The notes beneath the pieces were generated by a model, which worked only from the letters and a program-made list of their open reading frames with translations, was not told the origin of the DNA and did no database searches. The translations under genes and the position numbers were made by a program. From positions 1 to 64,000 of the forward strand of contig JAPPJO010000088.1 of the NCBI GenBank assembly GCA_028820325.1: a DNA stretch of 64,000 nucleotides. Direction: 5' to 3'. Positions within the stretch are counted from its first letter, which is position 1; each line of letters starts with the position of its first letter. Positions 28,241 through 37,640 of this stretch are shown piece after piece. This DNA is from Gammaproteobacteria bacterium (lineage in GTDB: Bacteria; Gemmatimonadota; Gemmatimonadetes; Longimicrobiales; Gaopeijiaceae).

Positions 28241-30394
28241 CTACCGGGGCTGGCTCGTAACGGTCTCCTCCTCGTCGATCAGCCAGTGCACCATCCAACT
28301 GCGGATGCGCTCCAGCCGGTCCACCAGCAGCCAGGGCTCGCCCGTGCGCGAGAGACCGTGGCTGGACCGGGGATAGCGCACCAGCTCGACGGGAACGCGC
28401 AGCTTCTTGAGCGACATGAACCACTGCTCGGCGTCGGGCATCGGAGTGCGCCAGTCCTGCTCGGAGTGGATGAGCAGGGTGGGTGCGGTCACGTTCTCGA
28501 CATAGGAGATGGGCGACAGGCGCCTGTACAGGTCCCGCTCCTCCCACGGGGTGCCGCCGAACTCGTACTCCGTGAGCCCCTGGGCGTCCGAGGTGCCCCA
28601 CCAGCTCTCCCAGTTGGTGATCGAGCGGCTCGAGGCGGAGGCGGCGAAACGGTCGGTGGTGGCGGTCAGCCAGTTGGACATGAAGCCGCCGTAGCTCCCG
28701 CCCGAGACGCCCAGGCGCTCGGGGTCGATGGCGGGATAGGCCGCGAGCGTGGCGTCAACGCCGGCGAGGTAGTCCTCGCGGTCGACGATGCCCCACTGCT
28801 CGAGGGTGGCGTACTGGAAGGCGTGCCCGTAGCCGGAGGAACCGCGCGGGTTGGTGTAGAGGACGTAGAGCCCCGCGGCGGAGAGCACATGGAAGGTCGG
28901 GAAGAAGGTATTGCCGTAGGCGCTGTGCGGCCCGCCGTGGATCTTGAGCACCATCGGGTAGCTGCGGCCCGGAACCTCGTCCACCGGCCGCACCACCCAG
29001 CCCTCGACCTCGATGCTGTCGTCCATCATCCATGCGATGCGCTCGGCGGGCATCAGCGTGATGTCGGAGAGCCAGCCGTCGTTGAAGCCGGTCGCCTTCT
29101 GCTCGGTGGAGCCGTCGCCGGCCGCCACGTAGAGCTCGGCCGGGGTCACCGGATCGGTGGCGGTGAACGCCATCACGCCGTCGTCGGCGGTAAACGAGAA
29201 GCCCGACAGCCTGCGGTCGCCCGCGGTGACCTGCCGGATCTCACCTCCGGCCGCCGGAACGGCGAACAGGTGGGAATTGCCCCCGATCCCGGCGGAGAAG
29301 CGGAGCTCGCTGCCATCCTCCGACCAGGAGGGCGCTCCCGGCTGCAGATCCCAGCCCGCGGTGAGGTTGACGGCAAGGCCGCGCATGCTGCCGTCCGGCC
29401 CCACTTCGCGCACCATGAGGTCGGACTGCTCGCCGCGCGCGGGGCTGGACAGGTAGGCGATGGAGCCGCCGTCCGGCGAAAGCGCGGGCGCCGACTCGCT
29501 GCCGGGGTTGGTGGTGAGGCGGCGAACCGACCCGCCCGTCACCGCCACCGACCAGATGTCGCCCGTGTTCTCGGAGTTGTATTCGTCGTCCTGGCGTTCG
29601 TTGCCGGTGAAATAGATGCGCCGGCCATCCGAAGACCAGGCTACCCCACCCACGTCGAACTCGAGGTCGGTGAGCTGGCGCGCGGTGCCGCCGTCGGCGG
29701 ACACTACGAACAACTGGGTCTTGTCGCGCAACGAGTAGTGCGCGAGCAGGGGATGCACTCCGTCGCGCTTGTAGCGCATGGCCGTGATCACGTGGCCATC
29801 GAAGCGCTCCGCATCCAGCGTGCCGGTAACCGCGTCGGGCGCGATCTGGCGGTTGCCGTCGTCGTCGTCCCCGCCGTCCTCATCCGGGGCGCGGGTGAAG
29901 GCGATGCTGCTCCCGTCGGGCGACCATACCGGCGAGCCTTCCACGCCCTCGATGTGGAAAGCCTCCCCGCCGGGACCGTCCACACGCAGGAACCAGATGG
30001 GGTTGGGGTCGTCGCCCCGGCTCGAGCGGAACGAGAGCAGGCGGCCGTCCGGCGACCAGCGCGGCCCGCTGGCTTCGGAGGTGGGATCGGAGAAGCGGAT
30101 CGCTTCGCCGTCGGGCCTGCCGCCCGAGAGAGGCTGCAGCCACACCTCGCGGTGGCGCCGGTTCTCGTCCTCGATCACGCGCGTGACCGTGAAGGCGACG
30201 TACGCGCCGGTCGGCGACATCGCCGGCTCGGACACGCCCACGATGCGGTAGTAGTCCGTGGGTTGGAAGCCGCGCTCCTGCGCCATCAGCGGCGATGCGA
30301 GCCCGGCGATCAGGGCCAGGCTCGCCGCCACCACTTTCGCGGTATGGACAGGTGGTGCGCTATCGTGTAGCGATGCATGGGGCAGGCCGAACAT
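28241..30394 (-). CDS. Exported S9 family peptidase (acylaminoacyl/dipeptidyl-peptidase type)
   Basis: The 717-residue protein starts at an ATG preceded by AGGAGG at seven bases. The N-terminus (residues ~18-40, ending SPLMAQ) is a signal peptide. A seven-bladed WD40-like propeller (about 45-450, with repeated SPDGGS/WSSDGRR blades) precedes the hydrolase domain. Catalytic residues: S567 in SGGSYGGF, an Asp in HSEQDWRTP and a His in RSSHGLSR. It should cut oligopeptides in the periplasm, feeding the M14 and M24 enzymes encoded behind it. This is the third S9 gene of the window. Confidence 0.93.
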   Translation of the reverse strand: MFGLPHASLHDSAPPVHTAKVVAASLALIAGLASPLMAQERGFQPTDYYRIVGVSEPAMSPTGAYVAFTVTRVIEDENRRHREVWLQPLSGGRPDGEAIRFSDPTSEASGPRWSPDGRLLSFRSSRGDDPNPIWFLRVDGPGGEAFHIEGVEGSPVWSPDGSSIAFTRAPDEDGGDDDDGNRQIAPDAVTGTLDAERFDGHVITAMRYKRDGVHPLLAHYSLRDKTQLFVVSADGGTARQLTDLEFDVGGVAWSSDGRRIYFTGNERQDDEYNSENTGDIWSVAVTGGSVRRLTTNPGSESAPALSPDGGSIAYLSSPARGEQSDLMVREVGPDGSMRGLAVNLTAGWDLQPGAPSWSEDGSELRFSAGIGGNSHLFAVPAAGGEIRQVTAGDRRLSGFSFTADDGVMAFTATDPVTPAELYVAAGDGSTEQKATGFNDGWLSDITLMPAERIAWMMDDSIEVEGWVVRPVDEVPGRSYPMVLKIHGGPHSAYGNTFFPTFHVLSAAGLYVLYTNPRGSSGYGHAFQYATLEQWGIVDREDYLAGVDATLAAYPAIDPERLGVSGGSYGGFMSNWLTATTDRFAASASSRSITNWESWWGTSDAQGLTEYEFGGTPWEERDLYRRLSPISYVENVTAPTLLIHSEQDWRTPMPDAEQWFMSLKKLRVPVELVRYPRSSHGLSRTGEPWLLVDRLERIRSWMVHWLIDEEETVTSQPR

Positions 30395-30502
30395 CCCGGA
30401 CCTCCTGCGCTCAACGAAACAACCGGTGATTTCACTCAATATAGGAAGAGGGCCGGGATCGCGGTAACTATGCCGTGCAGTCCAGTCAGGAGGATGCTCA
30501 GG

Positions 30503-32296
30503 ATGACGACAGACGCAATGCACCGCGGCACGGCATCGACTCCCCGCACCGCGGGGCGGGTCGGTTCATGGTTGGTTTCGGCCGCCTGGCTGGCTGTCGC
30601 CTGCGCCGCCACCGCCTCAGCCGCCACCGCGCAGATCGTGCGCGGACGGGTGCTGGAGGAGGGCGCCGGCACCCCCTTGCCCGGCGCGATGATCGTGCTC
30701 GTCGACGCCGAAGGAACCCAGGTGGGACGCATCCTCACCGACGACCTGGGCAGGTTCACGCTGCGCGCTCCGCGGACCGGCACCTACACGCTCCGCGCCG
30801 ACCGAATCGGCTACGCCAGCATTACCTCCCCACCGCTCGAACTGGCCGCCGGCGCGGCGGCCTTCCACGACATGGTGGTGCCGGTGCAGGCGATCGCGCT
30901 GGACAACATCACGGTAGAGGGCGAGCGCCGCTGCGTACTGCGTCCGGAGGGTGGACTCGACGTGGCGCGGGTGTGGGAAGAGGCGCGCAAGGCGCTCGCG
31001 GCGGCGGCCTTCACCGACGAGACATCCGTCTACCGCTACGTCACCATGAGATACGAGCGGGACCTCGACCCCGACGCGCGAACGGTGATGAACGAGCAGC
31101 GCAACTTCAGCGACCTCATGCAGCGCCAGACCTTCGTCTCGCGGCCCGTCGAGGAACTCATGGCGGACGGCTTCGTGCAGGAGGAGGAGGACGGCACCTA
31201 CTACTACGCCCCCGACGCCAACGTGATGCTCTCGGACGCCTTCCTCGACACCCACTGCCTGCGCGTGCGCGAGGGCGAGGACGAAACCGAAGGCCTCATC
31301 GGGCTCGCCTTCGAACCCGTGGAGGGACGTCGCGGGCACATCGATATCGACGGCGTCATGTGGCTGGAGCCGGAGTCGTCGGAGCTCCAGTGGCTGGAGT
31401 ACAATTACGCGGATCTGGACGCCGACCTCCGTTCGCGCCATCTGGGGGGCAAGGTGATGTTCGCGGGGCTCCCCAACGGGACGTGGGTAGTGCGCGAGTG
31501 GTACATCCGCATGCCCCGCCCCGGGATGCGGCCCAATCCCTTCACCAACATCCCCGAGCGCTTCCTGGCCGGGATCCGCGAGACCGGCGCCGTGGTCATG
31601 CGCATCCTGACCCCGCTGGGAGAGACGCTGGTCGAGGCCGAGACCGGGACGATCGAAGGGACGGTGCTGGATTCGCTGCATACCCGGCCGCTGGAAGGCG
31701 CGCGCGTGTTCGCGGAGGGGACCGATCACTCGGCGCTGACCGGGGAGGACGGCCTTTATCGGCTGACCGGGCTGACCGAAGGGGTGTACCGCATCGGCTA
31801 CCACCACCCGCTGCTCGAAGAGGTTGGCTTTGCGCCCGAGCCGGTGGAGGTCGAGGTGCGCCGCGGTCAGATCGCGCCGCTGCGGCTGCTGACGCCGTCC
31901 CGGGGCGAGGTGCTGCGCGATGCCTGCGCCGAGGTGGAGGCGGTGGATCGTACCTCCGTGCTGGCCGGCCGGGTGGTGGACGGAGTCTCGGGAGTCCCCG
32001 TGGACGGCGCCCTCGTCACGGCTACCTGGACCGGGTGGGACATCGGCACCATCGCGCGGGGAAGCAACCCGCGCGGCGGGGGCGACCCCAACGCCGGCCT
32101 TGTGCGGCTCGAGCAGCGGGACGGCCAGTACGAGGCAATCACCGGCGGGGACGGCCGCTTCCTCTTCTGCCGGGTGCCCGTGGGACCGAGCGTGGTGGTC
32201 GAAGCGGCAGTGGCGGACCGCGCGGCCGAGCCCGAGACCCTCGTCCTGGAGGAGGCGGGCCGGCCCGAGTTCATGACCGTGTACATCAGGAACTGA
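30503..32296 (+). CDS. Exported protein with three carboxypeptidase-regulatory-like domains
   Basis: The 597-residue protein starts at the ATG nine bases after AGGAGG; an in-frame ATG at 30494 sits too close to that site. A signal peptide covers about residues 1-45. Carboxypeptidase-regulatory (transthyretin-like) domains lie at roughly 45-125 (GRVLEEGAGTPLPGAMIVLV), 390-465 (GTVLDSLHTRPLEGARVF) and 505-590 (GRVVDGVSGVPVDGALV). Between the first two is a ~250-residue region of unknown fold. Such proteins usually sit at the outer membrane next to TonB-dependent receptors, and a receptor gene follows 27 bases later. Confidence 0.8.
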   Translation: MTTDAMHRGTASTPRTAGRVGSWLVSAAWLAVACAATASAATAQIVRGRVLEEGAGTPLPGAMIVLVDAEGTQVGRILTDDLGRFTLRAPRTGTYTLRADRIGYASITSPPLELAAGAAAFHDMVVPVQAIALDNITVEGERRCVLRPEGGLDVARVWEEARKALAAAAFTDETSVYRYVTMRYERDLDPDARTVMNEQRNFSDLMQRQTFVSRPVEELMADGFVQEEEDGTYYYAPDANVMLSDAFLDTHCLRVREGEDETEGLIGLAFEPVEGRRGHIDIDGVMWLEPESSELQWLEYNYADLDADLRSRHLGGKVMFAGLPNGTWVVREWYIRMPRPGMRPNPFTNIPERFLAGIRETGAVVMRILTPLGETLVEAETGTIEGTVLDSLHTRPLEGARVFAEGTDHSALTGEDGLYRLTGLTEGVYRIGYHHPLLEEVGFAPEPVEVEVRRGQIAPLRLLTPSRGEVLRDACAEVEAVDRTSVLAGRVVDGVSGVPVDGALVTATWTGWDIGTIARGSNPRGGGDPNAGLVRLEQRDGQYEAITGGDGRFLFCRVPVGPSVVVEAAVADRAAEPETLVLEEAGRPEFMTVYIRN

Positions 32297-32323
32297 CAGA
32301 ATCCACTCAACCGGCACTCAACG

Positions 32324-34474
32324 ATGACCCATCCTCTGCATCACGACGCTGTCCGGCCAAAGTCCCGGAGCGTGCCCGGCTCGTTCCTGCGAGGGAATCC
32401 GGCGCGTGAACTGGCCCTCGCAGGCATCGCCTTGGCGCTGGCCGTGGCGAACCTCCCCGCCCCGCTGGCGGGCCAGGAGCCTGATTCGTCCGCGGTCATT
32501 CCGCTCGACGAGATCGAGGTGACGGTGCTGCGCACGCCCATCCTGCTGGGCGAGGTTCCCTTCGCGGTCTCGGTGCTGGGTGAATCGGCGCTCACGCGCG
32601 GCAAGGCCGGGCTCTCCATCGAGGAGGCGCTGCAGGGCCTGCCCGGCGTCCAGGTGCAGAACCGCTACAACTCGGCGGTGGGCGAGCGCATCTCCATCCG
32701 CGGTTTCGGCGCCCGCTCCCAGTTCGGCGTGCGCGGGGTGACGGTGCTCGTGGACGGCATTCCCGCGACCCTGCCCGACGGGCAGTCGACCCTCGACCAC
32801 CTCGACCTGGGCACCCTGGGAAGGGTGGAGGCGCTGCGCGGCCCAGGCTCGTCCGCGTACGGCAACGGCGCGGGCGGGGTGCTGCGCTTCGAGACCCGGC
32901 GCGCGGCCGACCAGCCCTTCCGCCAGGATTTCTCCACCATCTTCGGGAGCAACGGCATGAGCCGGCTCCAGGCCACCGCCAACGGGGCGTCGGGTGACCG
33001 CGAGTACCTGCTCAGCGCCTCCCGGTTCAACTACGACGGCTTCCGCATCAACCCGATCGCCAACGACGGCTCGCTCTACGGGGGCGCGCGCCGACTGCAT
33101 CTGAACGGCCAGCTGCGCTCGCCCGCCGCGGAGGGCGAGCTGGTGGTGACCGCGAATCTGGCCAACCTCGACGGAGAAAACCCGGGATCGCTCAACGACT
33201 CGCTGATGGCGATCGGTGACCGGCGCTCGCATACCGGAAGCATCTTCCAGCAGACCAACAAGAAGGTCACGCAGGGGCAGCTCGGGTTCGCCTGGACCGG
33301 CCCCGCCGCCGCGGGCGAGGCGGACATCTCGGCTTGGGGCCTGTTCCGGAACCTCGACAATCCCATCCCGTCCGCGGTTATCGACCTGAAGCGCACCGCG
33401 GCAGGCGCGCGCGGCGCACTCCGGGGACAGGCCGGGGAGTCGGGACAGTTCACCTGGAACCTGGGCGGCGAGCTCGCCCTGCAGCGCGACGACCGCCAGA
33501 ACCACGGCAACGCCAGGGGCGAGCGGTCCGACCTCAGGCTCGACCAACTGGAGAACGTCCGCACCCTCGCGTTCTTCGGTCAGGGCGACCTGAGGCTGGG
33601 TGAGCGCGCCCGGCTGGTGGGCGGCGTGCGCTACGACCGCCTGAACTTCTCCGTGGACGACGCGTTCCTCTCCAACGGCGACGACTCGGGCGACCGCCTG
33701 ATGGACGCCATCAGCCCCTCGGTCGGGCTGCATGTCGCGGCCGGCCCCTCCGTCGGCCTGTTCGCGACCGTCGGCACCTCGTTCGAGAGCCCCACCACGA
33801 CCGAGCTGGCCAACGACCCCAGCGGACGCGGCGGCTTCAACCCGGAGCTGAACCCGCAGCGCAGCCTGAGCCTTGAAGCCGGGGCGCGAGGCGTCTCCGG
33901 GAACCGGTTCGCCTACGAGTTCAGCGTCTTCACCACCAGCATCACCGACGCGCTGGTCCCCATCGAGGTGCCCGACATCGACCGCACCTTCTACGCGAAT
34001 GCCGGGTCGGCGAGCCACCAGGGCTTCGAGGCCGCCTTCACCCTCGCGGCGGGCGGCGGCGCCTCCCTGCGCGCGACCTACAGCTACACCGACGCGGTCT
34101 TCGACGACTACGTGGCGCGCGGCAACGACTACGGCGGCAACCAGATCCCGGGACTCGCCCCCCACCGCGCGGAAGCCATCGCCTCGCTGGACCAGCCGGG
34201 CTGGTTCGCTGAACTGCGGCTGACCCGGGTGTCGGCCATTCCCGTCAACGACGTCAACACCGCCGAGACGAATCCCTACCAGCTTCTGGACATGCGCTTC
34301 GAGCTGGATCCGGTGCCCGTCGGCGCGCTCGACGTGGCCCCGGTGGCGGGCGTAACCAACATCTTCGACACCCTCTACACCGCGTCGGTGGTGGTGAACG
34401 CCTTCGGGAGGCGCTTCAACGAGCCCGGTCCCGGCCGCAGCTTCTACGTCGGCCTGCGCGCAGGGCTGCCGTGA
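32324..34474 (+). CDS. TonB-dependent outer-membrane receptor
   Basis: The 716-residue protein has a signal peptide (to about residue 50, LAGQ) and a TonB-box-like stretch (VIPLDEIEVTV). The plug domain (about 60-185) carries RISIRGFGARSQFGVRGV and VEALRGPGSSAYGNGAGG, followed by a 22-strand-type barrel to the terminal aromatic-rich strand (SFYVGLRAGLP). The size and plug resemble FecA/siderophore-type receptors more than SusC. The ligand is unknown. It is cotranscribed with the carboxypeptidase-regulatory protein before it and overlaps the next gene by four bases. Confidence 0.92.
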   Translation: MTHPLHHDAVRPKSRSVPGSFLRGNPARELALAGIALALAVANLPAPLAGQEPDSSAVIPLDEIEVTVLRTPILLGEVPFAVSVLGESALTRGKAGLSIEEALQGLPGVQVQNRYNSAVGERISIRGFGARSQFGVRGVTVLVDGIPATLPDGQSTLDHLDLGTLGRVEALRGPGSSAYGNGAGGVLRFETRRAADQPFRQDFSTIFGSNGMSRLQATANGASGDREYLLSASRFNYDGFRINPIANDGSLYGGARRLHLNGQLRSPAAEGELVVTANLANLDGENPGSLNDSLMAIGDRRSHTGSIFQQTNKKVTQGQLGFAWTGPAAAGEADISAWGLFRNLDNPIPSAVIDLKRTAAGARGALRGQAGESGQFTWNLGGELALQRDDRQNHGNARGERSDLRLDQLENVRTLAFFGQGDLRLGERARLVGGVRYDRLNFSVDDAFLSNGDDSGDRLMDAISPSVGLHVAAGPSVGLFATVGTSFESPTTTELANDPSGRGGFNPELNPQRSLSLEAGARGVSGNRFAYEFSVFTTSITDALVPIEVPDIDRTFYANAGSASHQGFEAAFTLAAGGGASLRATYSYTDAVFDDYVARGNDYGGNQIPGLAPHRAEAIASLDQPGWFAELRLTRVSAIPVNDVNTAETNPYQLLDMRFELDPVPVGALDVAPVAGVTNIFDTLYTASVVVNAFGRRFNEPGPGRSFYVGLRAGLP

Positions 34475-34989
34475 TCCGAACCTTCGCGGTTCTGCTGCTG
34501 GCCGGTTGTGCGGGACTCGCTCCCGGCGGCTTGCTGCATGCACAGTCCCCGGTCGGCCCGGGGGATGATCCACCCGTCTACCGCTACGGTCTGACCCTCG
34601 GGGGCACCGCCCTCATCTCCCTGGTCTTCGAGTACGAGTCCAACAACCGGGCGGTGGAATTCGCGCTCGGCACCTTCTCGGGGCGGGACCTGTCGCTGGC
34701 GGTCACCGGCAAGCAGTATCTCGGCGGGGGCGACCTTCGGGCATTCGCCGGCGCCGGACTATGGGGCGTCGCCGCCTTCCCTGCCGACCAGCGTACCGGG
34801 TTCGCCCTGATCGCGCGGGCACCCATCGGGGTGGACTGGCACGCGCTCGAGCGACACGCCGCCGGATTCGAGCTCAACCTCAACCGGGCCCTGGCCATGC
34901 GCCGCCCCGACCCGGCGGACGAACGTCCGCCGCGCACCCGCATCGTCCCGCTACCTGCCTTCTACTACCGCTTCGCGGATCCGCGCTGA
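34471..34989 (+). CDS. Small exported, probably outer-membrane protein
   Basis: The 172-residue protein starts at a GTG overlapping the receptor stop (GTGA). It has a signal peptide (residues ~1-25, LLHAQ). The body alternates polar and hydrophobic residues with glycine turns (YRYGLTLGGTALISLVFEY, DLRAFAGAGLWGVAAF) and ends in an aromatic strand (PAFYYRFADPR), as in small beta-barrels. There is no named family. Coupling to the receptor gene suggests a helper in the same uptake function. Confidence 0.65.
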   Translation: MIRTFAVLLLAGCAGLAPGGLLHAQSPVGPGDDPPVYRYGLTLGGTALISLVFEYESNNRAVEFALGTFSGRDLSLAVTGKQYLGGGDLRAFAGAGLWGVAAFPADQRTGFALIARAPIGVDWHALERHAAGFELNLNRALAMRRPDPADERPPRTRIVPLPAFYYRFADPR

Positions 34990-34990
34990 G

Positions 34991-35008
34991 AGCCGGCGAC
35001 CCCCGGCT
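34991..35008 (+). terminator. GC-rich hairpin after the receptor operon
   Basis: AGCCGG (34991-34996) pairs with CCGGCT (35003-35008) around a six-base loop, two bases after the last stop codon of the operon. No U-run follows, so it may only slow or protect the transcript end. Confidence 0.3.
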
Positions 35009-35082
35009 TCCGCACTAGCGGGCTCATACAGTCACGGCTGGTCGTGAGTCGTCTGGCTGCACCGGATCCCGCCGGACGCGGT

Positions 35083-35114
35083 ATGTTGATTTTTCAGCAT
35101 TTGTTTGATATGGT
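35083..35114 (+). promoter_or_regulatory. Candidate BlaI-type promoter and operator
   Basis: This is an AT-rich island in a GC-rich sequence. TTGATT (35086-35091) and TATGGT (35109-35114) are 17 bases apart and fit a weak sigma-70-type promoter. The imperfect palindrome ATGTTGA-TTTT-TCAGCAT (35083-35100, 6 of 7 pairs) overlaps the -35. A BlaI-family repressor is encoded about 115 bases downstream, so autorepression here is a reasonable guess. Confidence 0.38.
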
Positions 35115-35229
35115 GTCCTGCAGATACCGATCCACCCCGTCGGAACGCGGCATGGAGTTCTTCCCGTGTTCCGACTGGAACCGCTGACACCGCTATCGCA
35201 TGAACCCACCACCAGGGAGCGCGAAACAG

Positions 35230-35613
35230 GTGAACGAACGTCCCCAGCCAAGCAGGCGGGAACGCCAGGTCATGGACATCCTCTACGAGTCGGGCGGCGC
35301 TACCGCCGCCCAGATCCGCGAGCGCATGGCGGACCCGCCGACGGACTCGGCCGTCCGCTCGATCCTGCGCATCCTGATCGACAAGGGACACCTGACCCGC
35401 GAGCTGGACGGCCTCCGTTACGTCTATTCGCCGACGACACCGACCCCGCGCGCAAGTCGTTCCGCCATGCGTCACGTGCTGTCGACGTTCTTCGGCGGCT
35501 GTGTCGAGGGCGCGGTCGCAACGCTTCTCAAGCTCTCTGACGGCGACCTGACATCGGCCCAGCGCAAGCGCATCAAGGCGATGATCGATGAAGCCGCGGA
35601 GGCAGGGCGATGA
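35230..35613 (+). CDS. BlaI/MecI/CopY family transcriptional repressor
   Basis: The protein has 127 residues from the GTG at 35230, which has GGGAG ten bases upstream; an ATG at 35200 (137 residues) lacks a ribosome site. The winged helix includes RRERQVMDILYESGGATAAQ and SAVRSILRILIDKGHLTREL. The C-terminal part (about 85-127) would be the dimerisation and protease-sensitive region. In the family, the repressor is cleaved or released when the partner M56 sensor is activated. The stop overlaps the M56 gene start (ATGA), so the pair is translationally coupled. Confidence 0.92.
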   Translation: MNERPQPSRRERQVMDILYESGGATAAQIRERMADPPTDSAVRSILRILIDKGHLTRELDGLRYVYSPTTPTPRASRSAMRHVLSTFFGGCVEGAVATLLKLSDGDLTSAQRKRIKAMIDEAAEAGR

Positions 35614-37580
35614 GCACACTGGAGGTTGCTTCCGGCGGAGTTGCCGGACTGGTTGTGAAGGCCACATTGGTGCTGTGTCTGGCGCTGGCGGTGGCGTGGC
35701 TCGGGCGCCGGGGATCCGCTCGAACCCTGCACCTGCTCTGGACGACCACGTTTGTCGTGCTGCTGGCATTGCCGGTAGCGAGTCTGCTGGGCCCGTCGTG
35801 GCCGGTCCCGATTCTGCCGGCCCGGGACGCTCAGGCCGGGATGCCGTCCCTTGAGCGGACAGTGGAACGGGCATCCGATGCGGGAATGCCGCGCGACATG
35901 CCCGGCGCACCCATCTCAGCCGAGTCGCTACGGCAGGCGACCCGCCAGATGACCGCGTCCGGTGCCTCGCCGGTCGAATCCGGCTCGCCGCAGCCCGGAA
36001 CGAGCGGTTTACCCTCCCCGTCGACTCTCTCCGCCATCGCGTTCCTCATCTGGATAGTGGGCTGCGCTGCGGCGCTCTTGTCTCTGGTCGTGGGCAGCCT
36101 CCGTTTCCGGAAGCTGGTTCGCGCGGCGGTTCCCATGAGCAAACCTGGCTGGCGGCAGCAGGCAGCCTCGATCCGGCGGCGTCTGGGCATGCGGCAGGAC
36201 GTGCGAATCCTGTCGAGCGCAAGCGCGACTATACCGATGACGGGGGGGCTGTGGCGGTCCGTGGTTCTACTCCCGTCCTCGGCCGAAGATTGGACGGCGG
36301 ATCGCCGCGAGGTTGTGCTTGCACACGAACTCGTGCATGTGCGCAGACGCGATGCGTTGCGGCAGCTCCTCGGCCGCGTGGCGGCGGCTTGTTACTGGTT
36401 TCATCCTCTGGGCTGGCTGGCATCCCGCTTGTCGGCGGTGGCCAGCGAACGGTCCTGCGACGAGGAGGTCCTGGCTCTGGGCACACGGCCTTCGGAGTAC
36501 GCCGGGCACCTGTTATCGCTGGCGTCGGAGACCGTCGGCCGCCCGGCCGCTCTGGCCCTGGGCATGGTGCAGCGCTCGCAACTGGAAGACCGCATTCTCT
36601 CCATTCTCAGGCAGCATCGCCCGCGCTATTCCGCGGTTGGCACCGCGTCCGCGCTGGCCGCGATCGGCGTGGCGGGCATGCTCGTCGCCTGCGGGAGTCC
36701 GGTGCCGAGAGAGCTGGCCCCGCGGCCCCCGACCCCGGAGAATGCGGAAACGGAGCGTCTGGCCGCTGCGCCTCCGGTGCCGGAAACGATGGAACTCGCA
36801 CCGCCTGTCACCGATACACCGCCCGTCGAATCGCGAAGTGTTGAGCCCGCACCCGCTCCGCTTGCGACATCTGAGGCCGTTAGCGGCCAGCCCTTCCAGT
36901 GCAATCCGGGAAGGTGGACCGTAGTGCGTCGAAGGGGCGAATGGACCCTCCAGCGCCATGTGGACGGCCTTCGCATGTGTATGCGCAACCGCGGCAACTT
37001 CGACATCGGGTCGCAGAACGTGGCCACCGCCAGCGCGGATGAAGAAAGCTGGCTCGTGCTCGAGTCGCAGGCGGAGAGGCTGCACCGGCTGGTAGTCACC
37101 CGTGGTCCCGGCGGGCTGGAGTACGACTGGAGCATCGATGGGCGCTCCGAGGTCTTTGACGCCCGGGCCGAGGAATGGCGTGACCTGATGCTGACCGTGA
37201 TGAATGGAGACCTCGAGGTACAGGACGTCCTCGCCGAGGAAAGTAGCCTGAAGGAAGTCGGATGGGCCCATCGAAGGCACGTAAGCGGCCTGCAGCGTCA
37301 GATCGGCGCCCACCAGAGGCACGTCCGCGACCTGCACCGCCAGTTGGCGCGCACCGACGACCTCGCCCAAAGGGTGCGAGAGATCGACGAGCAGATCGAG
37401 GAATACGACCTCGACGGCAAGATCCGGGGAATCGAAATCCAGATCGAGGAATACGACCTCGATGGCAAGCTGGAGGAAGCCGAGGCTCGGGTCGAGGAAT
37501 TCGACGCCGACGGGCGCATCGACGAGATCGAGCGCTCGCTGGAGGACGAGATCGCCGCCCTGCGCCGCATCGTCGGGTAA
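35610..37580 (+). CDS. M56 (BlaR1-type) membrane metallopeptidase sensor with novel C-terminal domain
   Basis: The 656-residue protein has membrane helices near residues 10-30, 40-60, 148-170 and 345-365. The zincin motif HELVH is at 239-243 with third ligand E280 in ASERSCDEE, so the protease looks active and would cleave the BlaI partner. The extracytoplasmic part after residue ~365 is not a penicillin-binding domain. It has a Pro-rich linker, a small domain with two Cys (FQCNPGRWT and LRMCMRNRG), then a charged helix with three repeats of a xEEYDLDGK-like unit (about 595-641). The signal sensed is unknown; beta-lactam sensing is unlikely. Confidence 0.88.
   Translation: MSTLEVASGGVAGLVVKATLVLCLALAVAWLGRRGSARTLHLLWTTTFVVLLALPVASLLGPSWPVPILPARDAQAGMPSLERTVERASDAGMPRDMPGAPISAESLRQATRQMTASGASPVESGSPQPGTSGLPSPSTLSAIAFLIWIVGCAAALLSLVVGSLRFRKLVRAAVPMSKPGWRQQAASIRRRLGMRQDVRILSSASATIPMTGGLWRSVVLLPSSAEDWTADRREVVLAHELVHVRRRDALRQLLGRVAAACYWFHPLGWLASRLSAVASERSCDEEVLALGTRPSEYAGHLLSLASETVGRPAALALGMVQRSQLEDRILSILRQHRPRYSAVGTASALAAIGVAGMLVACGSPVPRELAPRPPTPENAETERLAAAPPVPETMELAPPVTDTPPVESRSVEPAPAPLATSEAVSGQPFQCNPGRWTVVRRRGEWTLQRHVDGLRMCMRNRGNFDIGSQNVATASADEESWLVLESQAERLHRLVVTRGPGGLEYDWSIDGRSEVFDARAEEWRDLMLTVMNGDLEVQDVLAEESSLKEVGWAHRRHVSGLQRQIGAHQRHVRDLHRQLARTDDLAQRVREIDEQIEEYDLDGKIRGIEIQIEEYDLDGKLEEAEARVEEFDADGRIDEIERSLEDEIAALRRIVG
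37392..37532 (+). repeat. Three tandem in-frame repeats (EEYDLDGK-type) in the M56 gene
   Basis: Units are at 37392-37439 (48 bases), 37440-37490 (51) and 37491-37532 (42). The first 30 bases of units 1 and 2 differ at one position only. The encoded cores are IEEYDLDGK, IEEYDLDGK and VEEFDADGR. The DxDG core resembles a calcium-binding turn, though each unit is too short for an EF hand. Near-identical DNA points to recent duplication. Confidence 0.75.
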
Positions 37581-37640
37581 CGCCTTCGGGCCCAGCCCGG
37601 AAACCGGGAATACCACCCACCTACAGCCGGAGTGCGCCAG

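Noticed and set aside
32318..34573. 751-codon minus-strand frame opposite the TonB-dependent receptor
   Set aside because: It is a mirror of the receptor codons and shows no domain or export signal.
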